From Micavibrio sp. (GTDB lineage Bacteria; Pseudomonadota; Alphaproteobacteria; Micavibrionales; Micavibrionaceae), in NCBI GenBank assembly GCA_028290825.1, contig JAQGJB010000113.1, forward strand, positions 1 to 50,673: 50,673 nt of DNA, read 5' to 3'. The position numbers were made by a program, and so were the translations under genes. Of this stretch, positions 8,107 through 16,629 are shown piece by piece (position 1 is the first letter of the stretch; every line of letters starts with the position of its first letter). The notes under the pieces were generated by a model. The model saw nothing but the letters and a program-made list of their open reading frames with translations, had not been told where the DNA came from and did no database searches.

Positions 8107-8538
8107 CTAGACTGAGATGGAAACGGAACTTCCCGTGCTGGCCGCGGTCTGCAGCGAAGCAACCTGTTTCGCAAAAGCCCCGAAGCTTGCCGATGATACT
8201 GACGGGGTGGACTGGCCCGAAGGTTGCTGCTGCGCCGGTGCCGGGCTTGGCTGCTGCTGGCTCTGGGCCTGCTGCACACGTTCTGTCGTGGTTGATTTTT
8301 GTTGTTGTTCTGTCTCGGGCCTGCTCGGGATCTGTTCGATCACTTTGCCAGTTTCGCCGTTGCGGATTTGAATGACGACCTTCTGGCTCTCCTGGTCGCG
8401 GCCGATATAGGGGCTGACAAACGGAGCCTGGGGCGCCGCCTGAACTTTGTTGGCGCTCGCACGGGAACTGCTCGCCTGCTCCGCTGTTGCACGGATCAGG
8501 GTCGAGGTCGTTACAGATGAAAATACTGCATCTACCAT
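8107..8538 (-). CDS. FlaG-like flagellar protein
   Basis: A 143-residue protein. Residues ~45-72 hold VVIQIRNGETGKVIEQIPS, which matches the core of the FlaG family (a strand, then TGEVIRQIP). The rest is Gln/Pro/Ser-rich and likely disordered, with a C-terminal Ser/Ala helix. FlaG proteins influence filament length or cap-associated secretion in other bacteria. The start was placed at ATG 8538 because TTAGGAT lies just upstream of it; a longer frame from 8595 has no such site. The gene faces flaF and is convergent with it, inside an otherwise plus-strand flagellar block. Confidence 0.6.
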   Translation of the reverse strand: MVDAVFSSVTTSTLIRATAEQASSSRASANKVQAAPQAPFVSPYIGRDQESQKVVIQIRNGETGKVIEQIPSRPETEQQQKSTTTERVQQAQSQQQPSPAPAQQQPSGQSTPSVSSASFGAFAKQVASLQTAASTGSSVSISV

Positions 8539-8984
8539 GGTTATCCTAACCTTGTGTTTCCCGCTTTCTAATATTCCTGGGCTCCCCCGAGCCAATGGGA
8601 ATACGGGTACACTACCTTACTTTTATTGTATCGCGGCCCCTGTCAAAAGTCAAGTTTTTAGCACTTCTTTTTTCTACCCTAAAACCTTGATCTGAAAAGG
8701 ATTTCACGAGTTATAAAGGTAAACAAAAATTAACCATTGGGTGATACGATGAATGTGAAAAAGCAGCACTGATTCCGGCCCTGTCAGACAGCCTAGAGCA
8801 TCACCACATTAGAGTAATATGCCTAATGATGATTTTGCGAGGTTTGCGCGATGTCGCCGTTTGCGTGTTGGGCATAACTCGGGTACTCTTGTTAATGACA
8901 GTTATCGTCACAGCCCGCCCGGGCGAAGCCTCATACCACCGATCAGAATGACCGCTTAACCCTTTGAAGAATAGGGATTCATAC
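8539..8984. promoter_or_regulatory. Regulatory gap between the flaG-like gene and fliF
   Basis: About 446 bp without a convincing gene; it must carry the divergent promoters for the flaG-like gene (minus) and the fliF operon (plus). The notable element is TTAACCAT at 8730-8737, preceded by GTAA 7 nt earlier. No sigma-54 -24/-12 match was found, and apparent frames here have no ribosome site or recognisable product. Confidence 0.5.
8719..8737 (+). promoter_or_regulatory. CtrA-type site upstream of fliF
   Basis: GTAA-N7-TTAACCAT. TTAACCAT is the second form of the Caulobacter CtrA motif, and the left half differs from TTAA by one base. It lies about 250 nt before the fliF start, so it could serve fliF only through a long leader, or instead regulate the divergent flaG-like gene about 180 nt away. 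Confidence 0.35.
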
Positions 8985-10652
8985 GTGAATAGTTTTATGG
9001 ACACGCTGAAACAACTTGGTCCCGCCCGGATCGCGATCATGGGTGGCGTCTTCGTTGGTCTTTTGATGTTTTTTATCTTTGTTTCGATGCAGGTCGCCAC
9101 ACCGCAACTGAAACTTCTCTACAGCAATTTATCGTCGACTGATTCCGCCTCCGTTGCGGCTAAACTGGAAGAGGCGAAGATCCGTTACGATGTCTCCACC
9201 GACGGCACAAAAGTCATGGTGCCGGAAAGTGAAGTGGGCCGCGCCCGCGTTCTTCTTGCGAAAGCCGGTCTTCCGAATGGTGGCTCGATGGGCTACGAAA
9301 TTTTCGATCAGCAATCAGGCTTTGGCACCACCAACTTCATCCAGAACATCAATCAGGTCCGCGCGCTGGAAGGCGAACTTTCCCGCACCATCGGCGCGGT
9401 TGAAGGCGTCCGTTCCGCGCGCGTTCACCTTGTCCTGCCCGAGCGTCAATTGTTCAGCCGCGACAGCAGACCGGCAAGTGCCAGCGTCTTTATCGCCCTC
9501 AACCCGAATGCGCGTTTTTCATCCGATCAGATCGCTGCGGTTCAGCATCTTGTCGCCTCTGCCGTTCCCGATCTGAAACCGACAAATGTTTCGATCATCG
9601 ACAACACCGGCAATATGCTGGCCCGTGGCGGTGATGACGACAACACGATGATGAGCATGAAATCCGAAGAAATGCGCCGCAGCTATGAGGTCCGCATGAC
9701 CCAGGCTGTTGAGGACATGGTTGGCCGCGTCGTCGGTTATGGCCGCGTCCGCGCCACGGTCAATGCCGATCTGAATTTCGACCGCGTTGCCGAAAACACC
9801 GAAAGCTACGACCCGAACCAGCAGGTCGTGCGTTCGACCCAAACGACGGAAGAAAAAAACACCGAGCGCGCTGCGGCCTCCGGCGATGTTTCCGTCCAGA
9901 ACAACTTGCCGGGCATTGCCGGTGATTTGTCGGGCGGAAAACCGACCGCCGAGGGCTCAAAAACCCAGGAAACAACCAATTACGAAATCACAAAAACCGT
10001 CCGCAGCCTGACCAAGGATGTCGGAGAGGTAAAGAAACTATCCATCGCGGTTCTTGTTGACGGCACCTACACAACTGAAAAAGACAAAGACGGCAAGGAA
10101 GTCAAAGATGGCAAGAAAACCTATGCCCCGCGCAGCGATGAAGAAGTAAAACGTATCGAAGACCTGGTGAAATCCGCCGTTGGTTTTGATGAAGCGCGCG
10201 GTGATAAAATCCAGGTCGCCAACATGCAGTTCGCAGATGTCGACGTCGGCAGTGCCGGCCTCGATAAAAACCTCCTGTTCGGCTTTGAACGCAGCGACCT
10301 TCTCCGCGCCGCCGAGATTATTGCCGTTGCCATCATGATCATCCTGGTTGTTCTGCTGGTCCTGCAGCCGATGGTGAACCGCTTGCTGGCCACGGAAACC
10401 GGCGCGGAAGGCGAAGATTCCAGCGCCCCGACCGGCATGCTGCCCGGCCGTATGAACAGCCCCGCCCTCATCGGCCCGTCCGGCGACAGCTTCGAGCCGC
10501 CGATTATGGGCGAAGATGACGCCATGATTGATATGAAATCGGTGGAAGGAAAAGTAAAAGCCTCAGCCGTACGCAAGGTTGAAGATATCGTTGAAACCTA
10601 CCCGAATGAAACCGTTGCCGTTATTCGCGGCTGGATGAGCCAGGAGAGTTAA
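8985..10652 (+). CDS. fliF: Flagellar MS-ring protein FliF
   Basis: A 555-residue protein forming the membrane ring of the basal body. It has an N-terminal membrane helix (residues ~14-36, AIMGGVFVGLLMFFIFVSMQ), the YscJ/FliF periplasmic domain with LLYSNLSSTDSASVAAKLEE and EGELSRTIGAVEGVRSARVHL, a second periplasmic domain, a C-terminal membrane helix (IIAVAIMIILVVLLVLQPMV) and a cytosolic FliG-binding tail ending in IRGWMSQES. The GTG at 8985 is chosen because AGGGAT lies 7 nt upstream; a TTG at 8964 and an ATG at 8997 are in frame. fliG begins 3 nt after the stop. Confidence 0.93.
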   Translation: MNSFMDTLKQLGPARIAIMGGVFVGLLMFFIFVSMQVATPQLKLLYSNLSSTDSASVAAKLEEAKIRYDVSTDGTKVMVPESEVGRARVLLAKAGLPNGGSMGYEIFDQQSGFGTTNFIQNINQVRALEGELSRTIGAVEGVRSARVHLVLPERQLFSRDSRPASASVFIALNPNARFSSDQIAAVQHLVASAVPDLKPTNVSIIDNTGNMLARGGDDDNTMMSMKSEEMRRSYEVRMTQAVEDMVGRVVGYGRVRATVNADLNFDRVAENTESYDPNQQVVRSTQTTEEKNTERAAASGDVSVQNNLPGIAGDLSGGKPTAEGSKTQETTNYEITKTVRSLTKDVGEVKKLSIAVLVDGTYTTEKDKDGKEVKDGKKTYAPRSDEEVKRIEDLVKSAVGFDEARGDKIQVANMQFADVDVGSAGLDKNLLFGFERSDLLRAAEIIAVAIMIILVVLLVLQPMVNRLLATETGAEGEDSSAPTGMLPGRMNSPALIGPSGDSFEPPIMGEDDAMIDMKSVEGKVKASAVRKVEDIVETYPNETVAVIRGWMSQES

Positions 10653-10655
10653 TAG

Positions 10656-11672
10656 ATGCGGGTACGCGAGGACTACCGGACCCTGAGCGGATCAGAGAAG
10701 GCGGCTATTTTCATGCTCGCCCTCGGGGAAGAACACACCTCCAAGATTTTCGAACACATGGATGACGAGGAGATCATGGAAATCTCCACCACCATGGCGA
10801 CACTGGGCAAAATCAATTCCAATATCGTTGAACGCCTGTTTGTTGATTTCGCGGAACAGATGTCCTCCACGGGCAACCTCGTCGGTACGCTCGACTCCAC
10901 CGAACGCCTGCTCACCAAAGTTCTCGGCAAGGATAAAGTCGGCCAGATTATGGAAGAGATCCGTGGTCCCGCCGGACGCACCATGTGGGAAAAACTCGGC
11001 AACGTGTCGGAAGAAATGCTCGCCAACTTCCTGCAGAAGGAATATCCGCAGACCGTCGCCGTCGTACTTTCGAAGATTCAACCGGATCACGCCGCCCGCG
11101 TTCTGGGCATGCTCCCTGAAAACTTCGCGCTTGAGGTTATTCACCGCATGCTGCGCATGGAGGCCGTACAGAAGGAAGTGCTGGAAGACGTCGAGAAAAC
11201 ACTGCGTACCGAATTCATGGCCAACCTGTCCCGCACCCAGCGCCGCGACAGCCACGAACTGATGGCCGAAATCTTCAACAACATGGAACGTTCGACCGAG
11301 ACAAAATTTATGGACGAACTGGGCCGCTCCGCCCCTGATTCGGCTGAAAAGATCCGCAGCCTGATGTTCACCTTCGAAGACCTCGGCAAACTCGATCCTT
11401 CCGCAATCCAGACCATCATCCGCGCCGTCGACAAGGACAAACTGCCCACCGCACTCAAGGGTGCGGCCGAAACCCTGCGCGACCTGTTCTTCTCCAACAT
11501 GTCGGAACGCGCCGCGAAGATCATGAAGGAAGACATGGCCAGCATGGGTCCTGTCCGCCTGAAAGACGTCGAGGAAGCCCAGCAATATATCGTCAGCGTC
11601 ACCAAGGATCTTGAAAGCCGTGGAGAGATCGCTATCGCCAGCGGTGATGCCGAAGATGAACTGATCTACTAA
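10656..11672 (+). CDS. fliG: Flagellar motor switch protein FliG
   Basis: A 338-residue protein with the three FliG domains: N-terminal ([22 protein letters not shown]), middle ([25 protein letters not shown] with the EHPQ-like motif as EYPQ) and C-terminal ([25 protein letters not shown], then KGA and MSERAA). FliG sits on the FliF ring and transmits stator torque and switching. ATG 10656 follows AGGAG. It is part of the tightly packed fliF-fliG-fliH-fliN unit. Confidence 0.96.
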   Translation: MRVREDYRTLSGSEKAAIFMLALGEEHTSKIFEHMDDEEIMEISTTMATLGKINSNIVERLFVDFAEQMSSTGNLVGTLDSTERLLTKVLGKDKVGQIMEEIRGPAGRTMWEKLGNVSEEMLANFLQKEYPQTVAVVLSKIQPDHAARVLGMLPENFALEVIHRMLRMEAVQKEVLEDVEKTLRTEFMANLSRTQRRDSHELMAEIFNNMERSTETKFMDELGRSAPDSAEKIRSLMFTFEDLGKLDPSAIQTIIRAVDKDKLPTALKGAAETLRDLFFSNMSERAAKIMKEDMASMGPVRLKDVEEAQQYIVSVTKDLESRGEIAIASGDAEDELIY

Positions 11673-11693
11673 GGAGGGCCAAGGGCATTACGC

Positions 11694-12377
11694 ATGACAC
11701 AAGACACCCTTCCTCCCAGGAAACTGAAAAAGTTTCTCTTCGACGCCAATAATTTCGACGATCCCGATCCTGACTTTGTAGCCCCGCCGGTCTACAGCCA
11801 GGAAGAGCTCAGCCATAACAAGCAATCCGCCTACGATCAGGGCAAGGCGGACGGCCATGCCGAAGCCCAGGCGAGCTTTGAAAAACAGACCACCGACCTC
11901 CTGATGGCGATTCGCGACCATTTCAGCATCCTGTTCGATGAGGAAGACCGCCGCGCCCGCATGTTCGAAAAGGAGTCGGCCCAGCTCGCCTACACCATTT
12001 TCGCCCGCGCCTTCCCTGCCCTGAACGAACGTCTGGGGCTGCAGGAGGTTAAAACCGCTATCCAGCACGTTCTGGAAACGGTCCGGGAGCAGCCGGAGAT
12101 CATCATCGAAGTCCCCCAGGCCTATGTCGGTGTCATCCAGGGTCATGTGGACCACCTGCTGCGTCGCGATGGCGGGCCGCGCGTGATCGTGCGCGCCAGC
12201 GACCATCTCGGCGCGGGACAGACGCGGATGATGTGGACCAACGGCCACGCCATGCGCGACGGCCCACAGCTCGCCGAACAGATCCGCCGCCAGATTGAAC
12301 AGATGCTTGCAGATAAAGCGATACTGGCGGATAATAGTGAAGAGACAACAGCGGCGCCGCCGCCGGGAGAACGATGA
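11694..12377 (+). CDS. fliH: Flagellar assembly protein FliH
   Basis: A 227-residue protein in the FliH (Caulobacter FlbE) position between fliG and fliN. It has a charged N-terminus (PPRKLKKFLFDANNFDD), a long central coiled-coil region with YDQGKADGHAEAQASFEKQ, and a C-terminal part with VRVVVRASD-like strands (PRVIVRASDHLGAGQTRM). FliH regulates the FliI ATPase of the export apparatus. Sequence conservation of FliH is low, so position adds much to the call. The stop overlaps the fliN start (ATGATG at 12374-12379). Confidence 0.85.
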   Translation: MTQDTLPPRKLKKFLFDANNFDDPDPDFVAPPVYSQEELSHNKQSAYDQGKADGHAEAQASFEKQTTDLLMAIRDHFSILFDEEDRRARMFEKESAQLAYTIFARAFPALNERLGLQEVKTAIQHVLETVREQPEIIIEVPQAYVGVIQGHVDHLLRRDGGPRVIVRASDHLGAGQTRMMWTNGHAMRDGPQLAEQIRRQIEQMLADKAILADNSEETTAAPPPGER

Positions 12378-12733
12378 TGGCCGACGACGACAAGCCCCAG
12401 AATGACATGAAATACAACGAAATCGCTGAGGTGAAAGCCCCGGGCGCGGCCGATGACAAACCGGAATACGCCTATGGCGAGGCCATGGCCGGCGATGTGA
12501 CCGCCATTTATGACATTCCCGTCCAGATTTCCGCCGTTCTCGGCCGCTCCACCATGCAGGTGAATCAGCTTCTGAAACTCGGTCGGGGTGCGGTTGTTGA
12601 GCTTGACCGCAAAGTCGGCGAAGCCATCGACATCTACGTCAACAACCGTCTCGTCGCCCGTGGCGAAGTTGTTGTGGTGGAAGACAAGCTCGGCGTCACC
12701 ATGACAGAAATTGTTAAGTCTGATCGCAGCTAA
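12374..12733 (+). CDS. fliN: Flagellar motor switch protein FliN
   Basis: A 119-residue protein. Residues ~45-115 hold the FliN/SpoA domain: IYDIPVQISAVLGRSTMQVN, LLKLGRGAVVELDRKVGEAI, IYVNNRLVARGEVVVVEDKLGVTMTEI. FliN forms the lower C-ring and binds CheY-P and FliH. The acidic N-terminal ~40 residues are variable. It ends the fliF operon here: only 10 nt after its stop a minus-strand gene ends, so the usual fliN-flbD neighbour relation is broken. Confidence 0.95.
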   Translation: MMADDDKPQNDMKYNEIAEVKAPGAADDKPEYAYGEAMAGDVTAIYDIPVQISAVLGRSTMQVNQLLKLGRGAVVELDRKVGEAIDIYVNNRLVARGEVVVVEDKLGVTMTEIVKSDRS

Positions 12734-12743
12734 ATCCTAAATC

Positions 12744-13442
12744 TCAGGCCAGAGACGGTGAAACCGCATCCGTATCTTCCCCACGTCCGGTCAGCAGAAA
12801 TCTTGGCTGCTCTCTTGTGGCGCGTTCCGCTGCATGGATAAAGCCGGGAACATCATAAAGATTAAACTGCGCTGCCTGCCGCACCATGTCGCCCACCTGG
12901 AAATGATGCCGCTTCGCCCCCGCCTTCAGATTGAAAACAAGGGCCGGGTCCTCGCGGCATAGCGCCAGGCCGTTATCGCATTCGTCATTCCGCGCCCATG
13001 CCGTAACCGGATCGTTGTAATTGCACATGAAGGTGCCCATCTCGTCCATCGCCTGCCCGACATCCATGTGCAGATAAGGGATGGAGGGATCAATATAATA
13101 ATCAGGCCCGATGACACGCAGATCGGGGGTAAAAAGTTTCTGCTCCAGCATCGTCATATCGGCAAGAACCTGGCGCGCGGCTCTGGCCATATCATCACCC
13201 TGACCGGCAACATGGTTCAGATATTTAAAAACATCTCTCCGCGCGCTTATCTGACTGCTACGGCAAGGATATTGCTCATGGATATGCCGTGCCAGCGCGT
13301 TAAAATCCCCTGCAATCCGTCGCGCCATAAAGACGCAATTGACCCGCCCCCGCATTTCGGTTTGAAAGAACGCCTGTTCATCACCCGTTACAGCGATGCG
13401 GTCATAATCTTCGGGGATATAATCAGGCCGTATCACCATCAT
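12744..13442 (-). CDS. Unknown protein, possibly distantly DUF1826-like
   Basis: A 232-residue cytosolic protein of unknown function. The C-terminal part has the order HMD, a short CNYNDPVTAW strand, AKRHHFQVGDMV, GFIHAAERATREQPRFLLT, which is loosely like DUF1826 proteins (HVD ... GDV ... HR ... RLLLT), a cupin-like arrangement; this is a weak resemblance. Start at ATG 13442 is chosen because it overlaps the stop of the upstream gene as ATGA; a longer start at 13472 is possible. The N-terminal half (QAFFQTEMRGRVNCVFMARR, FNALARHIHEQ) resembles the upstream gene, suggesting a tandem duplication. It converges on fliN. Confidence 0.55.
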   Translation of the reverse strand: MMVIRPDYIPEDYDRIAVTGDEQAFFQTEMRGRVNCVFMARRIAGDFNALARHIHEQYPCRSSQISARRDVFKYLNHVAGQGDDMARAARQVLADMTMLEQKLFTPDLRVIGPDYYIDPSIPYLHMDVGQAMDEMGTFMCNYNDPVTAWARNDECDNGLALCREDPALVFNLKAGAKRHHFQVGDMVRQAAQFNLYDVPGFIHAAERATREQPRFLLTGRGEDTDAVSPSLA

Positions 13443-13786
13443 CCCACCATCAGCATCCGTAAAGGAGCACATGGCCCGGTTCTGACGGTCAGTTCATCGG
13501 CAAAATCCTCATGCCCACGGTACTGTTTAAGATCATTAAGGGTAAACGCCTTCAGACCTTTTTCCGTCTGCAGTTCCGTTTCCCTGTCATACAGAAACGA
13601 TGCCAGTTGACTGAACCGCCCACTGATGGGACGCCTGTAGAGGACGGCGGTATCAAACCTTGAACGGTTGAAAGTATAAAAAAGATCACGCTCCGGAACG
13701 ATCACAACTTCCGGGCATTCCACGATCGGCGTGTAAATCGCCGTCATGCCTTTATCTTCAGCAGAAATATACTGGAAGCGTTTCAT
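13439..13786 (-). CDS. Unknown small protein, likely a short paralogue of the next gene
   Basis: A 115-residue protein. The segment with RDLFYTFNRSRFDTAVLYRR and FSQLASFLYDRETELQ parallels the N-terminal half of the downstream protein in order and spacing, so it looks like a paralogue lacking the C-terminal half. Start at ATG 13786 is preferred: GAGG precedes it, and the longer frame from 13828 would begin inside the promoter spacer. Its TGA overlaps the next gene's ATG. The pair forms a minus-strand unit between fliN and flbD. Function unknown. Confidence 0.6.
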   Translation of the reverse strand: MKRFQYISAEDKGMTAIYTPIVECPEVVIVPERDLFYTFNRSRFDTAVLYRRPISGRFSQLASFLYDRETELQTEKGLKAFTLNDLKQYRGHEDFADELTVRTGPCAPLRMLMVG

Positions 13787-13814
13787 ATTACCGGCCTCAT
13801 TAATTTCCCTACTT

Positions 13815-13843
13815 TTATAACCTCGCATATTAACTTATGTCAA
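13815..13843 (-). promoter_or_regulatory. Sigma-70 type promoter of the two-gene insertion
   Basis: On the minus strand TTGACA (13843-13838), 17 nt, TTATAA (13820-13815): nearly consensus with ideal spacing. The predicted transcript starts about 22 nt before ATG 13786. It is divergent from flbD, whose ATG lies 71 nt to the right. Confidence 0.65.
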
Positions 13844-13913
13844 ATAATCCTTTCCCTTTAGTTTTCAGCCACTTGGACCTATGCTAAAAGACGGATTCAA
13901 GGGGTAATTCACT

Positions 13914-15299
13914 ATGCGTTTAATGATCGTCGGACAGTTAGAAGGCTATATCAGCGCCGCAGGCAAGATCGCCCTGCAGCGCGGTGCCAAAGTCATTCAT
14001 TGCGAGGATATTGAGCAAGCCCTGGGCGCCCTGCGCAACGGCAAGGGCGCAGATGTCGCCATGGTCGATGTGAAGCAGAAAATCGGCCAGTTTGTAAAAG
14101 CCCTGAAAGATGAGCGCATTGTCCTGCCCGTCGTCGCCTGCGGCATCAACACAGATCCCAAATCCGCCGTGCGTGCCATCGAAGAGGGCGCGCTGGAATA
14201 CGTTCCCCTTCCCCCTGACGCCGAACTGATCGCCGCCGTCCTGGCCGCCGTGACCGCCGACAACACGGCCATGATCGGCAGCGACCCGGCCATGCAGACC
14301 GTCATTAAAATGGCCGACCGCATTGCCCCGTCGGAAGCCACGGTCCTGATCACCGGTGAATCCGGCACCGGTAAGGAAGTGATGTCCAACTACATCCACA
14401 AAAAATCCAAGCGCAAGGACGGCCCGTTTATCGCCATCAACTGCGCCGCAATTCCTGAAAGCCTTCTTGAATCCGAATTGTTCGGCCATGAAAAGGGCGC
14501 CTTCACAGGCGCCACGGGCCGCCGCCTCGGAAAATTCGAAGAAGCGGGCGGCGGCACGCTGCTCCTCGACGAAGTCACCGAGATGCACCCCCAACTGCAA
14601 TCCAAATTACTGCGCGCCATTCAGGAGCGTGAAATCACCCGCATTGGCAGCAACGAAGCCATCAAAATCGATGTTCGCCTGATCGCCACATCCAACCGCG
14701 ATCTTGAAGACTCGGTGAAGAAAGGTGAATTCCGCGAGGATCTCTATTTCCGCCTGAATGTTGTCAATATCCGTCTGCCCGGACTTCGCGAACGCCCCGC
14801 CGACATCCCGCAACTGGCGCAGTTCTTCGCCGACAAATTCTCCGAACAGAATGGCGTCGCCAAGAAACCGATCTCCAAAGAAGGCATTGCTGCTTTAAAA
14901 GCGGCCAAATGGCGCGGCAATATTCGCGAACTTGAAAACACCATGCACCGCGCCGTGCTGATGTCTGTGTCCGATGAAATCGAAGCCGACGCCATCGGCC
15001 TGACCGAGAGCACCCTTGGTACAGCCCCGTCACAGGCCGCGACACAGGCCCCGTCTCTCACTGGCATTTCCGGTGCAGGTTCCACCATGATCAAAAATCC
15101 CGGCGCGGTCGAAAGCCTGATTGGCCGCACCATTGCCGACGTCGAACGCGACATGATCATTAATACGCTTGACCACTGCCTCGGCAATCGCACCCATGCC
15201 GCCAACATCCTTGGTATCTCGATCCGCACCCTGCGCAACAAACTGAATGAATATAAGGATGCTGGAATTGATGTGCCGGCTGCGGCTGGCGAACGTTAG
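13914..15299 (+). CDS. flbD: Sigma-54 dependent flagellar transcription activator FlbD
   Basis: A 461-residue activator of class III/IV flagellar genes. Residues 1-120 form an atypical receiver: the usual acidic pair after the first strand is replaced by VGQL, D52 (MVDVK) remains, and the conserved Lys after the fifth strand is replaced in YVPLPPDAE. This fits the degenerate receiver of Caulobacter FlbD. Residues ~125-370 are the AAA+ domain with Walker A GESGTGKE (~148), the sigma-54 contacting GAFTGA loop (~196) and WRGNIRELEN. The C-terminus (~415-455) is a Fis-type HTH (AANILGISIRTLRNKL). AAGGGG lies 9 nt before the ATG, and a possible extended -10 (TGC-TAAAAG, 13882-13890) upstream. It would act with FliX, which is not in the window. 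Confidence 0.93.
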   Translation: MRLMIVGQLEGYISAAGKIALQRGAKVIHCEDIEQALGALRNGKGADVAMVDVKQKIGQFVKALKDERIVLPVVACGINTDPKSAVRAIEEGALEYVPLPPDAELIAAVLAAVTADNTAMIGSDPAMQTVIKMADRIAPSEATVLITGESGTGKEVMSNYIHKKSKRKDGPFIAINCAAIPESLLESELFGHEKGAFTGATGRRLGKFEEAGGGTLLLDEVTEMHPQLQSKLLRAIQEREITRIGSNEAIKIDVRLIATSNRDLEDSVKKGEFREDLYFRLNVVNIRLPGLRERPADIPQLAQFFADKFSEQNGVAKKPISKEGIAALKAAKWRGNIRELENTMHRAVLMSVSDEIEADAIGLTESTLGTAPSQAATQAPSLTGISGAGSTMIKNPGAVESLIGRTIADVERDMIINTLDHCLGNRTHAANILGISIRTLRNKLNEYKDAGIDVPAAAGER

Positions 15300-15655
15300 G
15301 GAACCGGCTCTCTGCGCCTAAGCCCTCTGCATCGGCCTTAATATCACGGTTTGTGCCGACGATATTAAGGCCTACAGGCAATCACGACTGTCGGGCGCTC
15401 ACAATCCCATGGCCCACAGTTATGCATTAAAGCTGCCGGAAAAGCCTTACAGAACAAATCCGTAAATGAAGGGCCGATTGGAATAGCCATTGCAACAATC
15501 GCAATATCGGCTGCTCTTATCTCGTCGCCAGGGTTTTATACCGGGGAATTATCGGCCGGGCTGCCTGTAAACCCGCCCGCTGATTTTATCAAGCCACTTG
15601 AGGGATTGCGCCGGATGGCGCAGTATACCGGCCATAACCTGACCGGATAAAAAAT
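15300..15655. other. Gene-free stretch with a long hairpin
   Basis: 356 bp with no supportable gene. It contains a perfect 12-bp inverted repeat, GGCCTTAATATC at 15334-15345 and GATATTAAGGCC at 15361-15372, whose loop can pair further (CGG with CCG). No T-run follows, so it is not a classical terminator, though it could end or stabilise the flbD transcript. A smaller GCGCC..GGCGC hairpin lies near 15608-15622. The promoter of the downstream methyltransferase must also be here, but no clear -10/-35 pair was seen. Confidence 0.5.
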
Positions 15656-16489
15656 ATGCGCGCACTTCTTCAACGCTACGCCCCGATGCTTTTGATCAAC
15701 GCCTTTCGCAATCTGCGCGATACCGGCCAGATCGCTGCACTGCCCCGGCAGAGTTTCGCCGCTGATAACCTGCGCCCGGCCGGTACACTGGACCTGAACA
15801 CCATATTTTCTTCCCCCGGCTGGCAGGACGACTGGCTCGTCGATCATGCGGCCGTCTGCGATGTGTTCGGCGAAAAAAATCTTGCCGGCGGGGTGAATCC
15901 AGGCGACCGCCGCGCCATCTACGCCCTGATCCATTCCCTGAAACCGCAAAGCCTCCTGGAGGTTGGCACGCATATCGGCGCGTCCATGCTTTACATCGCA
16001 CGCGCCCTGAAACATGGCGGGGGCAAGGTTACAACTGTCGACATATGCGATGTGAACGATCCGTACACCGGCGCCTGGCGCTCCAGTGAACTGCCGAACA
16101 GCCCGGCCCAAATGGCCGAACAACTCGGCTGCGCCGACCGCGTTGCCTTCGTGGCGCAATCATCAATTTCTTATCTCAAGGACACTGCCGAAACCTTCGA
16201 CTTCATTTTCCTTGATGGCGATCACTCCGCCCGTTCGGTTTATGAGGAAGTCGCTGCCGCCCTGCCGCGCCTGCGCGAAGGCGGTGTCATTCTCCTGCAT
16301 GATTACTATCCGCAAGGACGCGCCCTGTTCCCGGATGGCAATATTATCTATGGCCCTTTCCGGGCAATTGACCGCGTTCTAAAGGAAAACCCGCAGATCA
16401 ACGTTCTTCCGCTCGGCGAGCTTCCCTGGCCGACAAAGCAGGGAAGCCGTAAAACCAGCCTGGCTTTACTGACTCGTAAAGAACGTTAA
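15656..16489 (+). CDS. Class I SAM-dependent methyltransferase (Methyltransf_24 type)
   Basis: A 277-residue cytosolic protein. Residues ~100-215 carry the Rossmann methyltransferase order: SLLEVGTHIGASMLYIARAL (SAM-binding glycine motif I), VTTVDICD (acidic end of strand 2), ETFDFIFLDGDHS (strand 4) and LREGGVILLHDYYPQG. This matches the Methyltransf_24 group, often acting on sugars or small molecules in envelope biosynthesis. Substrate unknown. The ribosome site before ATG 15656 is weak. It stands alone between flbD and a lipoprotein gene; no link to the flagellum is evident beyond position, although flagellin or glycan modification is conceivable. Confidence 0.75.
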   Translation: MRALLQRYAPMLLINAFRNLRDTGQIAALPRQSFAADNLRPAGTLDLNTIFSSPGWQDDWLVDHAAVCDVFGEKNLAGGVNPGDRRAIYALIHSLKPQSLLEVGTHIGASMLYIARALKHGGGKVTTVDICDVNDPYTGAWRSSELPNSPAQMAEQLGCADRVAFVAQSSISYLKDTAETFDFIFLDGDHSARSVYEEVAAALPRLREGGVILLHDYYPQGRALFPDGNIIYGPFRAIDRVLKENPQINVLPLGELPWPTKQGSRKTSLALLTRKER

Positions 16490-16629
16490 AGTTATGAAAA
16501 AGAAAACTTTTTTTCCTGATTAATCAAATACCGGTTGCCCTTAAGGCGATCCCGCCATATTTTCACCACAGGGTTCGGGCATTACCGCTACCCGAAACCC
16601 ATTAACCTCGACAAAACAGGAATTTAACT

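Noticed and set aside
10692-11585. A 297-codon minus-strand frame opposite fliG.
   Set aside because: Shadow of fliG with Phe/His/Gly-rich composition and no domain.
13439-13472. The overlap of the two minus-strand genes as a frameshift of one gene.
   Set aside because: ATGA overlap, a ribosome-site-supported first start and repeated internal patterns in both products fit two coupled genes better than a broken one.
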